From contig NZ_KB907623.1 of assembly GCF_000382145.1 (NCBI RefSeq), positions 90,807 to 154,806 on the forward strand: 64,000 bases of DNA, in the 5' to 3' direction. This DNA is from Psychrobacter lutiphocae DSM 21542. GTDB lineage: Bacteria > Pseudomonadota > Gammaproteobacteria > Pseudomonadales > Moraxellaceae. Below, piece by piece: positions 38,264-47,627 of the stretch (position 1 is the first letter of the stretch; every line of letters begins with the position of its first letter). The position numbers and the translations under genes were made by a program. Under the pieces are notes generated by a model. The model had not been told where the DNA came from. It saw nothing but the letters and a program-made list of their open reading frames with translations, and did not search any database.

Positions 38264-38757
38264 TGCAACAACATCTAATCTCTGTACTAATGGAAAACGA
38301 AGCTGGGTCGCTATCTCGTGTGGTCGGTTTATTTTCGCAGCGTGGTTATAATATTGAAACCTTAAACGTTGCACCAACGGAAGATGAAACTATTTCCCGT
38401 TTGACCTTGACCACCAATGCCAGTCGTGAAAAAATTGAACAAATTACTAAGCATTTGCATAAGTTGATTGAAGTCGTTAAAGTTATCGACCTGACTGACA
38501 ATCCTCACGTTGAGCGTGAGCTTATGTTGATTAAAGTTCGGGCGACAGGTAGTGCTCGTTCTGAAGTCAAGCGTAATGCTGATATTTTCCGCGCCCATAT
38601 CGTTGATGTAACTGCTAATTTGTACACCATCCAGATTGTTGGTGATGGCGCAAAATTAGATGGTTTTATTGACGTTATTGGTCGTGATCGTATTTTAGAA
38701 GTGGTACGTTCTGGGATTATTGGTATTTTACGTGGTGATCGTACGCTTAGCATTTAA
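38263..38757 (+). CDS. ilvH: Acetolactate synthase small (regulatory) subunit
   Basis: A 164-residue regulatory subunit that activates the large subunit and confers valine feedback. The N-terminal ACT domain is clear (HLISVLMENEAGSLSRVV, QRGYNIETLNVAPTED), followed by a second domain containing ELMLIKVRA and FRAHIVDVT. Length matches IlvH/IlvN of the 160-residue type. It overlaps the ilvB stop by one base, indicating coupling. The ilvC gene follows after 125 bp, probably in the same transcript. Confidence 0.95.
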   Translation: MQQHLISVLMENEAGSLSRVVGLFSQRGYNIETLNVAPTEDETISRLTLTTNASREKIEQITKHLHKLIEVVKVIDLTDNPHVERELMLIKVRATGSARSEVKRNADIFRAHIVDVTANLYTIQIVGDGAKLDGFIDVIGRDRILEVVRSGIIGILRGDRTLSI

Positions 38758-38879
38758 GGTTAATCTGCTAATTGATCCAATTGTTGTTATATCTCAAGGT
38801 TGACTATCAACATAAACTATCCATTATTTTCAAAACTTAGCGTATTGAAAGTATTTAAAAAATTATTGAAAAGGATTAA

Positions 38880-39899
<1,020 letters not shown>

Positions 39900-39951
39900 T
39901 TTAAAACCAATAGAATGAATAGATAGGTTTTAAGTTGTTTTTAGAATGACT

Positions 39952-39990
39952 AGCCCATATGTCCCTGACATGTGGGCTTTGTCTTTTTGC
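39952..39990 (+). terminator. Terminator of the ilv cluster
   Basis: AGCCCATATGTC, loop CCT, GACATGTGGGCT, followed by TTGTCTTTTT. One G-T pair in a 12-bp stem, 52 bp after ilvC. Confidence 0.82.
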
Positions 39991-40074
39991 AGATTGACTT
40001 TAAATAAGCAGCTTTTGCTCTTTTTATTGGTTGTGTCTTTAGCTTATTTGTTGAAAAAAACTAATAAAGGTGGC

Positions 40075-40286
40075 AAGTTCTCCTTTTTCAGTTTAGAAAA
40101 TCATAGATTTTCTCTTGCGTCGGGGCAAAGCAGTGCTTTGCTTTATCCCTCCTCAGGGATTTAGGGGGATTTTACGATACTTATTAAAAATCCATCCTCA
40201 ACCTTGAGAAGCTTTGCTAACAGAGGAAGGAAGGGAGTCAAACCTTACATAAGCCAAAGCCTATATTTTCAGTTGAGATTGACGTA
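40075..40286 (-). mobile_element. A and B module element, copy at 40 kb (inverted)
   Basis: On the minus strand the order is as at 28 kb: outer end TACGTCAATCTCAAC (40286 inward), A module (40186-40237), a 12-nt junction (40174-40185), then B (40075-40173). Fold H (plus strand, 40093-40157) is nested in B rather than in A. Similarity to the 28-kb element continues for about 60 bp past B (down to about 40015), but the far end is lost, so no target duplication can be scored. Confidence 0.7.
40093..40157 (+). repeat. Three-stem fold H, copy 2
   Basis: Stem I AGAAAATC/GATTTTCT (loop ATA), linker CTTGCG, closing GGG/CCC, apical stem GCAAAGC/GCTTTGC with loop AGT, ending CTCAGG. Stem I is identical to copy 3, while the apical stem differs completely. 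Confidence 0.7.
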
Positions 40287-40323
40287 CTTAATATTAGATA
40301 TTACACATAGGAAAAAATAATAA

Positions 40324-40755
40324 ATGGTTACCCAATGGCTTGCTCGTATTGATTCGCAAATAATATTCGTCGTGCTTAGTGCACTGGTTGCCATCTTAAT
40401 TTGGGCAGAAGGGCAAATGCTCAAAACAACCAATGGAAGAATACCCAAAACTACTTTTTTTAAATTTTGCGCCATTATTGACTTTCTTTGGGTTCCTATC
40501 TCAATTATCTCGATGTATTTGTTAGATATGGATGGCATCTATTTGGTCGTCCCCATTGCCTATCAGATCTATGCTGTCGCTGGTTGGATTTATAGCAACC
40601 GATTAATTAAGCGTAAAGGCATACCAGATATAGAAAAGTTTGAGGTGTCTTTGTCTTATATTGCTTATTGCCAATCTTTTGCAATTGTGTTTTTTGTCTT
40701 GTGTCTCTCAGTCGCCACTTATGGCATAATTTTGTCAGAATCTATGGCTGGATAG
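40324..40755 (+). CDS. Small polytopic membrane protein, unknown function
   Basis: A 143-residue protein with four hydrophobic segments (about 12-30, 47-67, 72-90 and 112-136). The loop SNRLIKRKGIPDIEKFE is basic and likely cytoplasmic. No family recognised. It starts just beyond the repeat element, with AGGAAAAAATAA ahead of the ATG. It is followed by the long leader of the cold-shock gene, so it is probably a single-gene unit. Confidence 0.65.
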   Translation: MVTQWLARIDSQIIFVVLSALVAILIWAEGQMLKTTNGRIPKTTFFKFCAIIDFLWVPISIISMYLLDMDGIYLVVPIAYQIYAVAGWIYSNRLIKRKGIPDIEKFEVSLSYIAYCQSFAIVFFVLCLSVATYGIILSESMAG

Positions 40756-41007
40756 CTAAAAGATGAAGATCGGTATCAAATTTTGAAAACAGTTACATCA
40801 AAACAACCAAAAGTACAGATATAATTAGGACATGAGATACAAAGCTGTTATACTAGCCATTAGTAAGTAAGTTACTTTTTGAATGGATAGCATAGCTACT
40901 GATTCAAACATGACTGCATTTTATGGTAGTGGTGTATAAAGTATCTGTTTATTAGAGTGAAGATTAGTTCACATTCTAATCAATAATACTCGATTTACGC
41001 TTTCTAC

Positions 41008-41039
41008 AGGCACATCCGCTACAACCGTAGTACGTGCCT
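41008..41039 (+). promoter_or_regulatory. Hairpin in the cold-shock gene leader
   Basis: AGGCAC pairs with GTGCCT, and an inner CTAC-AAC-C-GTAG stem sits at the tip. It lies about 50 nt before the csp start in an unusually long leader of up to 330 nt. Cold-shock genes of the CspA type have structured leaders that control RNA stability and translation at low temperature; that role here is inferred. Confidence 0.5.
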
Positions 41040-41088
41040 AATAAAAGCATCATGACTATAGTTAAATCATTTTTTATTAGGAAAAGTT

Positions 41089-41304
41089 ATGTCAGAACGT
41101 GTACAAGGTACTGTTAAGTGGTTCAACGAAGCAAAAGGTTTTGGTTTCATCGCACAAGATGATGGCGGTCAAGACGTATTTGCTCATTACAGTGCTATTC
41201 AAGGCAGCGGCTTTAAAACCCTTGCTGAAGGTCAAAAAGTTACTTTTGTACTAGGCCAAGGCCAAAAAGGTCCACAAGCTGAGCAAATAGAAACAGCTGA
41301 ATAG
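41089..41304 (+). CDS. CspA-type cold-shock protein
   Basis: A 71-residue single cold-shock domain that binds single-stranded RNA and DNA. RNP1 KGFGFI and RNP2 DVFAHY are intact, and the start [17 protein letters not shown] is standard. It acts as an RNA chaperone or antiterminator in the cytoplasm. The exact paralog cannot be named. Preceded by a long leader with a hairpin at 41008 and an AGGAAAAG ribosome site. Followed by an intrinsic terminator. Confidence 0.95.
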   Translation: MSERVQGTVKWFNEAKGFGFIAQDDGGQDVFAHYSAIQGSGFKTLAEGQKVTFVLGQGQKGPQAEQIETAE

Positions 41305-41374
41305 TTTGGTGATAAGCTTTGACTGACTAAGTAGTATCTGTCATCTATAATAGGTGAAAGAGTCAAAGAATTAT

Positions 41375-41410
41375 AAAAGACAACCCTCTAAAGAAGGTTG
41401 TCTTTTTTTT
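41375..41410 (+). terminator. Terminator of the cold-shock gene
   Basis: AAAAGACAACC, loop CTCTAAAGAA, GGTTGTC then eight T's. It lies 70 bp after the stop. Confidence 0.9.
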
Positions 41411-41420
41411 GATTTAGCTT

Positions 41421-41522
41421 TCAACTACAATAAACAGTCAACTACAATAAACAGTCAACTACAATAAACAGTCAATTACAATAAACAGTCAATTACAATA
41501 AGCAATCAACTACAATAGACGC
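41421..41522 (+). repeat. Six tandem 17-bp units
   Basis: Units of TCAACTACAATAAACAG, the first three identical. The fourth has one change, and the fifth and sixth drift further. Total 102 bp, immediately after the cold-shock terminator. It has no spacer pattern, so it is not a CRISPR. Copy number would be expected to vary between strains. Confidence 0.92.
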
Positions 41523-41934
41523 TGACATGACAATAATTTCAGCAACATAGCCGATTTTTAGACTAGGTATAAATTTATGACCCTTTATTCACGCCAGAAG
41601 CTTGACCTTATAAAGCTGCTCACGCAATATAGTGGCGTTTGATAATAAATCTTTATTTATAGTCAATTAATGGCAAACTAAAAGATTGCTATATCAGCAT
41701 AGTATAAAATAAACATAAAGTTATTTTTTTTGTAAAGAAATGGGGAAAATTGATTAACTTAAATATCTTTCAGTTAATTAAATCCTACAAATTGTTATAT
41801 AAATTAGTGCATATATTGGCTAAGATATATAAGAATGACTTGTAACCTGCTGTGTCGCTGTTCGAAGATACGATAAGCAGACGGCATATAATTATTAACT
41901 CTAATAACTCATAACATTAATAAACGAGGAACGT
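41523..41934. other. Intergenic region upstream of etfB
   Basis: About 410 bp, AT-rich, with no coding sequence. No dispersed repeat copy is present. The etfB promoter is presumably in the last 150 bp, but no convincing -35/-10 pair stands out. An ACGAGGAACGT ribosome site precedes the etfB ATG. Confidence 0.4.
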
Positions 41935-42684
41935 ATGAAAGCATTAGTCGCTGTTAAACGTGTGATTGACTATAACGTAAAAGTACGCGTTAAAGCTGAT
42001 AACTCTGCAGTAGATCTTAGTAATACTAAGATGTCAATTAACCCATTTTGTGAAATTGCAGTTGAAGAAGCAGTACGCTTAAAAGAAGCAGGCGTTGTTG
42101 ATGAAGTTATCATTGCATCAATTGGTCCAAAAGAAGCACAAGAGCAAATCCGTGCTGCCCTAGCGCTAGGCGCCGACCGTGGTATCTTGGTTCAAACTGA
42201 TGACAAAGCTTATCCGTTACAAGTTGCAAAAATTTTAAAAGCAATTGCTGAACAAGAAGGTACAGACATTGTACTATTAGGTAAGCAAGCTATTGATGAT
42301 GATAATAACCAAACAGGCCAGATGCTCGCCGCTTTAATGGGTGCTGGTCAAGGTACATTTGCTTCTGAAGTAAAAGTAGAAGGCGACAAAGTTAATGTTA
42401 CCCGTGAGATCGACGGTGGTTTGCAGACAGTAGCACTGACTCTACCAGCCATCATTACCACAGACTTACGCCTAAACGAACCGCGTTACGCTAAGTTGCC
42501 AAACATCATGAAAGCGAAGAAAAAGCCACTTGATGAAAAAACACCAGCAGATTATGGTGTAGAGATGGCGTCTAAGCAAGAGATCTTGAAAGTAACACCA
42601 CCTGCTGAGCGTTCAGCTGGCGTTAAAGTTGGTTCAGTTGATGAGCTAATCGACAAACTTAAAAATGAAGCAAAAGTTATTTAA
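41935..42684 (+). CDS. etfB: Electron transfer flavoprotein beta subunit
   Basis: A 249-residue subunit of the ETF heterodimer that collects electrons from acyl-CoA and other dehydrogenases and passes them to ETF:quinone oxidoreductase. Seen: [16 protein letters not shown] at the start, [20 protein letters not shown], the AMP-binding region [16 protein letters not shown], and the recognition-loop type stretch [21 protein letters not shown] near 183-203. Length usual. It forms an operon with etfA, 106 bp downstream. Confidence 0.97.
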   Translation: MKALVAVKRVIDYNVKVRVKADNSAVDLSNTKMSINPFCEIAVEEAVRLKEAGVVDEVIIASIGPKEAQEQIRAALALGADRGILVQTDDKAYPLQVAKILKAIAEQEGTDIVLLGKQAIDDDNNQTGQMLAALMGAGQGTFASEVKVEGDKVNVTREIDGGLQTVALTLPAIITTDLRLNEPRYAKLPNIMKAKKKPLDEKTPADYGVEMASKQEILKVTPPAERSAGVKVGSVDELIDKLKNEAKVI

Positions 42685-42790
42685 TAACCCAAATAATTAA
42701 TAACTAAATAGATATATTTCTTTTTAAGTTACAACCAATCGTTACCATATCATCTCAATATATAAAAATATTAGAAAGGATAATAATCTC

Positions 42791-43723
42791 ATGGCAATTT
42801 TAGTATATGCAGAACATGACAATGTCGAGCTTAAAAAAGCGACTTTAAACGCAGTAACTGCAGCAACACAGCTAGGCGATGATGTTCATATTTTGGTTGC
42901 GGGCGCAGAATGCCATCCCGTTTCTGAGCAAGCGGCAAAAGTTGCAGGCGTTACCAAAGTAATTTGTGTCGATAACGCAGCCTATAAAGATCAGTTAGCA
43001 GAAAATGTTTCTTTATTAGTAAAAGACTTGGCTGGTGATTACAGCCACATCGTAGCGCCTGCAACCAGTAATGGTAAAAACTTTTTACCACGCGTCGCTG
43101 CACTACTAGATGTTAGTATGATTTCTGAAATTACAAAAGTTATAGATGCTAACACGTTTGAGCGTCCTATTTATGCAGGTAACGCAACTGCAACAGTTAA
43201 GACTAGTGAAGATAAAGTGCTAGTTACTGTACGTGCAACAGCCTTTGACCCAGCGGCAGCAGAAGGTGGCTCTGCAACGATCGAAGAAAAAGAAGATGTG
43301 CAAGATGCAGGCACTTCAAGCTTCGTTGGTGAAGAGTTAGCCTCTTCAGATCGTCCTGAATTAACTTCTGCAGAAATCGTAGTCTCAGGTGGTCGCGCAC
43401 TAGCTAATAGTGAAAACTTCACGACAATTATCGAGCCTCTAGCTGATAAATTAGGTGCAGCTATCGGTGCTTCACGTGCCGCAGTTGACGCAGGCTATGT
43501 ACCAAACGATATGCAGGTTGGTCAAACTGGTAAAATCGTTGCTCCTAACTTATACATTGCAGTTGGTATCTCAGGTGCCATCCAGCATTTAGCGGGTATG
43601 AAAGACTCTAAAGTGATTGTTGCTATCAACAATGATCCAGAAGCACCAATTGCAAGCGTTGCTGATTACTTCTTAGAAGCTGACTTATATGACGCTGTAC
43701 CAGAATTAACCAGCAAGCTGTAA
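42791..43723 (+). CDS. etfA: Electron transfer flavoprotein alpha subunit
   Basis: A 310-residue partner of EtfB. The N-terminal domain (ILVYAEHDN...) is followed by the FAD-binding C-terminal domain with [13 protein letters not shown] (near 200), [23 protein letters not shown] (near 230-252), and [20 protein letters not shown] (near 257-276). The latter three are diagnostic of FAD binding in EtfA. AGAAAGGA lies upstream of the ATG. Terminator after the gene. The ETF:quinone oxidoreductase is not in the window. Confidence 0.97.
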   Translation: MAILVYAEHDNVELKKATLNAVTAATQLGDDVHILVAGAECHPVSEQAAKVAGVTKVICVDNAAYKDQLAENVSLLVKDLAGDYSHIVAPATSNGKNFLPRVAALLDVSMISEITKVIDANTFERPIYAGNATATVKTSEDKVLVTVRATAFDPAAAEGGSATIEEKEDVQDAGTSSFVGEELASSDRPELTSAEIVVSGGRALANSENFTTIIEPLADKLGAAIGASRAAVDAGYVPNDMQVGQTGKIVAPNLYIAVGISGAIQHLAGMKDSKVIVAINNDPEAPIASVADYFLEADLYDAVPELTSKL

Positions 43724-43833
43724 ATTGGCGCTAACGAAATATAGTTGCTATAAATTGATGCTGATAAGTGGTATAAGTTTAGACAACATCAATTATGGTA
43801 GCCGTTTACGCTAATTGTTTATGCTATTAAAAT

Positions 43834-43868
43834 AAAAGCCCTCATTTGTAATAGTGGGGGCTTTTTTT
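43834..43868 (+). terminator. Terminator of etfBA
   Basis: AAAAGCCCTCAT pairs with the downstream GTGGGGGCTTTTTT arm with one mismatch. A T-run follows, about 110 bp after etfA. Confidence 0.75.
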
Positions 43869-43916
43869 ATTGGTATTTATAGATAAAATGAGGCAAGATT
43901 GTCTTATACCTTTTCT

Positions 43917-44030
43917 GAAAAACAACCTATCAACCTATCTTAGTCAAATTCGCTAAACTTACTGCATGTAGGGTTTGCATTGTCGTGTTTGCACTCGTTT
44001 TCCTTGATATCTTAATTTTCAGATTTGGTA
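43917..44030 (+). mobile_element. TACC/GGTA repeat element, copy 3 (114 bp)
   Basis: Same family as the 2823 copy, of the G-stem type (CTGAAAA on the left, TTTTCAG on the right). It is flanked by TTA at 43914-43916 and at 44031-44033. It is longer by 12 bp, largely through short internal duplications (for example CAACCTAT twice). Confidence 0.85.
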
Positions 44031-44108
44031 TTAATCAAGGCGATACGTGTTTGTAATATCTAGATATTGACAAGTTAAATCTCTTACATGGTTCACAAAT
44101 AGCAGCTT

Positions 44109-44657
44109 ATGAAAAATAATAAATATCTAGCGGTAGTAAATACATCATATCAAACGCAAGATAGCCAGTGTATTAAAGAGATTGCAGACATTGAGTGTTT
44201 GTTGCAGTCGGCAGATAGCTGGGACGCACAGGTTATTTACGAGCTGTTACAACAAGATATCAATCATTGTTGGGTCGTAGTTATTGACAGTCAGCAAAAC
44301 CAACAAGAGTTCAACTATTACAAATTATATAGTGGAAATTTGCATAACAAGACAGCACAGGTGGTGGCTTATTGTCTGTTTAGCACAGTGTTTGAGGTAA
44401 CAGAAATTTTAAGAATAGGTACGCATCCAGACTATCAACGCCAAGGTCTAGCAAAGCAATTATTAACCCAGTTGATAGCGCAGATGCCAGAGATGCAACT
44501 AGAGCGTATTTTACTAGAAGTACGATCCGACAATATACCAGCGATTGCTTTATATCAAAATCTAGGATTTGTTATTATTCATACTAGAAAGGCCTATTAT
44601 ATCAACCCTGTCTGTGATGCCTTAATTATGGAATATCAACTAGATACTCAGAGTTAG
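44109..44657 (+). CDS. GNAT family N-acetyltransferase (RimI-like)
   Basis: A 182-residue acetyl-CoA-dependent acetyltransferase. The acetyl-CoA site is clear: IGTHPDYQRQGLAKQLLTQL (motif A, near 105), then LLEVRSDNIPAIALYQNLGF and RKAYYINP. These match the RimI branch, which acetylates the N-terminus of ribosomal protein S18, but the N-terminal 80 residues are divergent, so the substrate is uncertain. The start lies 75 bp after the repeat element. No strong ribosome site. Confidence 0.8.
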   Translation: MKNNKYLAVVNTSYQTQDSQCIKEIADIECLLQSADSWDAQVIYELLQQDINHCWVVVIDSQQNQQEFNYYKLYSGNLHNKTAQVVAYCLFSTVFEVTEILRIGTHPDYQRQGLAKQLLTQLIAQMPEMQLERILLEVRSDNIPAIALYQNLGFVIIHTRKAYYINPVCDALIMEYQLDTQS

Positions 44658-44845
44658 AGATATATGAAGGGTGTATCTATATTATTGGCTTAGTGCTTCT
44701 TAGGTGATAATTATTATTGCCTTATATCTCTGCTCTAAAGGATAGGGTTTTACAGCTTAATGATAAAATAAAATGTGCGTCACAGCGTAACATCAGCTAG
44801 GTAGTTCAGCTAAATAGATAAGATATCAGATATTAGCTTCCATTG

Positions 44846-45024
44846 ATGGATTGGTTTAAAAAGCTTGACCCTCACAACCAATACAGTTAGTCTGTGATGA
44901 TGAAGCAAATCCCAACTGTAATCATAACGGCAAATGTCCTAAATACAGAAAAAACGCTAAATCTGAGTTATTAGAAGCAATAGTTTTTTTTGAAAATGGT
45001 AACAGTTATGCCAGCAGTATATAA
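44846..45024 (+). pseudogene. Frameshifted small ORF, about 59 residues
   Basis: An ATG at 44846 opens MDWFKKLDPHNQYS and then hits TAG at 44888-44890. One base back, another frame continues LVCDDEANPNCNHNGKCPKY and ends ENGNSYASSI at a TAA (45022-45024). Joined, they give a coherent small protein with cysteines and a histidine spaced as in a small metal-binding protein. Either a single-base change broke the gene or the reading is fortuitous. I do not recognise it. No strong ribosome site. Confidence 0.35.
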
Positions 45025-45078
45025 AGTAAGCTAAGGCATAAAAATAAGATAGAAATTAAGAGTAGTTAAGGATGACTT

Positions 45079-45894
45079 ATGACTTCATATTACCAATTTA
45101 TTATACGAGAAGCCCAATCAGATGGCAGTGTTATTGCTCACTATAAGCCTACACCACATGCGCAAGGAGCGTGGAATGAGCATGAACAGCATATGGCACC
45201 AGCTACTGGAATTTTAACACATGAGATTATCAAATTTGCACCGCAGCAGAATTTACGCTTAGCTCGTTTAAGTCTTGATATATTAGGATTAATCCCTCTT
45301 GATGAGTTTAGTATTACTATTCGTATGATTAGACCAGGTAAAACCATTGAATTGGTTGAGGCAGTGATGAGTAGCGGTAGTCGAGAGTGTATTATTGCCC
45401 GTGCTTGGCGATTATTAACCCAAGATACAACCGCTATTTTTGGTCTTGAAGACACGCCTTTGACACACTCACCTAAGCATTTTAATCAGTGGCAAGGCCT
45501 AAAAGCATGGCCAGGAGGTTTTATCAAAAGTATTTCAGTGGTAGCAGACCCACAGCGGCGTCCAGGTAAAGGCGTGGTATGGCTAAGCAGTGATTTACAG
45601 ATGGTCTCTGGTGAGCATACGTCAGATGTGGTACGTCTTATGGGGTTGGTAGATACGGCTAATGGCGTGGTACCTCGTCAAGGACTGAAACTAAATGAGA
45701 CACAATGGGCGTTTCCTAATACCGATTTGCAAATTCATTTGCACCGCTTACCACAAGGGAAGTGGCTGGGTATTGAGGCGGTGCAGCAATATGGTACAGA
45801 TGGTATTGGATTGACCAGTGCTATTTTGCATGATACTCAAGGTCCGTTTGGGCGTAGTGAGCAGATATTGACGTTACGTGCCATACCCAAATAG
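45079..45894 (+). CDS. Thioesterase-family (hotdog) protein
   Basis: A 271-residue protein resembling the acyl-CoA thioesterase family with two hotdog folds. The N-terminal half contains RLARLSLDILGLIPLDEF, IRMIRPGKTIELVEAVMSSG and CIIARAWRLL, which are the typical strands. The C-terminal half has DVVRLMGLVDTANGVVPRQG and WLGIEAVQQYGTDGIGLTSA. No signal peptide. The probable role is acyl-CoA hydrolysis in fatty acid turnover; the substrate is unknown. AAGGATG just before the ATG. Single gene, convergent with the aldehyde dehydrogenase. Confidence 0.82.
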   Translation: MTSYYQFIIREAQSDGSVIAHYKPTPHAQGAWNEHEQHMAPATGILTHEIIKFAPQQNLRLARLSLDILGLIPLDEFSITIRMIRPGKTIELVEAVMSSGSRECIIARAWRLLTQDTTAIFGLEDTPLTHSPKHFNQWQGLKAWPGGFIKSISVVADPQRRPGKGVVWLSSDLQMVSGEHTSDVVRLMGLVDTANGVVPRQGLKLNETQWAFPNTDLQIHLHRLPQGKWLGIEAVQQYGTDGIGLTSAILHDTQGPFGRSEQILTLRAIPK

Positions 45895-46019
45895 TACTTG
45901 AGATCATTGACTTAATGCCAAAGTAATGACCGTCCTAAATATACCAAATTTAATTAATGATACCTTTCTAAGGGCGGCCTACAGTGATTAAGTTTCATTG
46001 AATCTAATCTTGACGGTGA

Positions 46020-47402
46020 CTAAGATTTATCACGGACTAATTTATAGTTTAAAAACTCTGTAATGCCTAATTTACCAAGCTCACGACCAAAGCCAGAACG
46101 TTTGACACCACCAAACGGAGTATTAGCTTCACTTCCTGATGGAGCATTAATCGTGACCATACCCACCTCAAGCTCATTAGCAATCTTATTCGCCAAGGCT
46201 TCACTAGTTGTATGAACCGCAGCCCCAAGTCCAAAGGGCACATCATTGGCTAATCGAATGGCTTCTTCCACAGTTGCCACTTTATAGATCACCGCAACAG
46301 GACCAAATAACTCTTGTTGATAGACGGGCATGTCACTAGTGACACCGGTCAGGACAGTAGGCTTGAACCATGCTCCAGGCTGACTATCTTGGTAACCGCC
46401 CTCAACCAATACTGTAGCACCTGCATTGACTGCACCGTTAAGCTGTTTTTGTAGATTTTTAGCAGCCTCAATAGAAGAAAGTGGTCCCATTTTGGTATCT
46501 TTTTGCATGGGGTCTTGAGGCGTCATTTGCTTGACCTTTTTGGTGAATTTTTCAACAAAACTATCATAGATAGCGTCAAGAACAATGATACGTTTGGCGG
46601 CATTACACGCCTGCCCCGCATTGCCAAAACGACCATCGATAGCGTGTTTAACGGCCTTATCTAAATCAGCATCATCAAGGACGATAAATGGATCTGACCC
46701 TCCAAGCTCAAGAACTACTTTTTTAAGGGCGCTACTGGCGATTTGAGCGACAGCTTGACCTGCTTTTTCAGAGCCAGTTAACGACACGCCCTGTACGCGT
46801 GGGTCTCTAATGATGTCAGCGGCTTGATCATTCGTGGCAAAAATATTGTTATAAACCCCACTAGGGAGACCAGCTTCGGCAAATAAGGTCTGTATGGCGT
46901 CAGCAGTTTCGGGGCACTGAGGAGCATGCTTTAATATAATCGTGTTCCCTGCCATAATATTTGGAGCAACAAAACGTGCTACTTGATAGTGGGGGTAATT
47001 CCAAGGCATGATACCAAGTAATACCCCAATAGGATGCTTCTCTACCCGAGCCTTACCTTTGTCAACGTCAATTGTGTCTGGTCTTAATAACTCGGGTCCT
47101 TTATCAGCATAATATCTAAAAATCTCGGCGACAAAGGATAGCTCTCCTTTAGCTTGTGTTATTGGTTTTCCCATTTCACGGGTAACTATGGCGGCTAACT
47201 CGTCAATTTGCTCAAGATATTTGTCAGCAATACGGTGCAATATTTGACGGCGCTCATCGATGGGCGTGTTCTTCCAAGCTTTATAAGCTTTATTGGCTTG
47301 CTGTAATGTGTTTTTAACATCCGCTTGACTGGCAGTGGTAAAAGTCTTTTCAATCTCTCCAGTAGCTGGGTTAGTTACTTTATAGATGATATCAGTAGTC
47401 AT
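46020..47402 (-). CDS. Succinate-semialdehyde dehydrogenase (Sad/YneI-like)
   Basis: A 460-residue NAD(P)-dependent aldehyde dehydrogenase. Seen: GIMPWNYPHYQVARF, the cofactor region LKHAPQCPETADA, SLTGSEKAGQAVA, the general-base glutamate in VLELGGSDPFIVLDD and the catalytic cysteine in GNAGQACNAAKR. Length and the HAPQCPETA stretch fit the short Sad (YneI) type, about 462 residues, rather than the 495-residue PuuC. It would oxidise succinic semialdehyde from GABA, and perhaps also gamma-glutamyl-aminobutyraldehyde, since no second dehydrogenase is in the cluster. Last gene of the leftward arm. Confidence 0.88.
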   Translation of the reverse strand: MTTDIIYKVTNPATGEIEKTFTTASQADVKNTLQQANKAYKAWKNTPIDERRQILHRIADKYLEQIDELAAIVTREMGKPITQAKGELSFVAEIFRYYADKGPELLRPDTIDVDKGKARVEKHPIGVLLGIMPWNYPHYQVARFVAPNIMAGNTIILKHAPQCPETADAIQTLFAEAGLPSGVYNNIFATNDQAADIIRDPRVQGVSLTGSEKAGQAVAQIASSALKKVVLELGGSDPFIVLDDADLDKAVKHAIDGRFGNAGQACNAAKRIIVLDAIYDSFVEKFTKKVKQMTPQDPMQKDTKMGPLSSIEAAKNLQKQLNGAVNAGATVLVEGGYQDSQPGAWFKPTVLTGVTSDMPVYQQELFGPVAVIYKVATVEEAIRLANDVPFGLGAAVHTTSEALANKIANELEVGMVTINAPSGSEANTPFGGVKRSGFGRELGKLGITEFLNYKLVRDKS

Positions 47403-47627
47403 TATAATATTCCTTTTTTACTGGTTTCATAGTTTATAGACAGCGAATATACTTTTATTAATCAATATAGATAACTTCCTCAATATCAATTAGTAAGATG
47501 ATATAGGAAGTAATGCACAGATTATCCTAACATAGTACATTGTCTCCTATTTCATAAGGGGCTAACATTAGTAATGAAAGCGCCTTATGACATATTTACC
47601 TATCCTTTATTCTATATTAAATAAACC

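Noticed and set aside
39946..40164. 72-codon frame after ilvC
   Set aside because: It runs through the ilv terminator and the A/B repeat element; the hydrophobic stretch comes from AT-rich repeat sequence.
41421..41522. Tandem repeats considered as a CRISPR array
   Set aside because: The units are contiguous with no spacers, and no cas gene lies in the window.
45947..45975. TACCAAAT and TACCTTTC close together, resembling both ends of the TACC/GGTA family
   Set aside because: They are in the same orientation, only about 20 bp apart, and lack the body of the element and flanking duplications.
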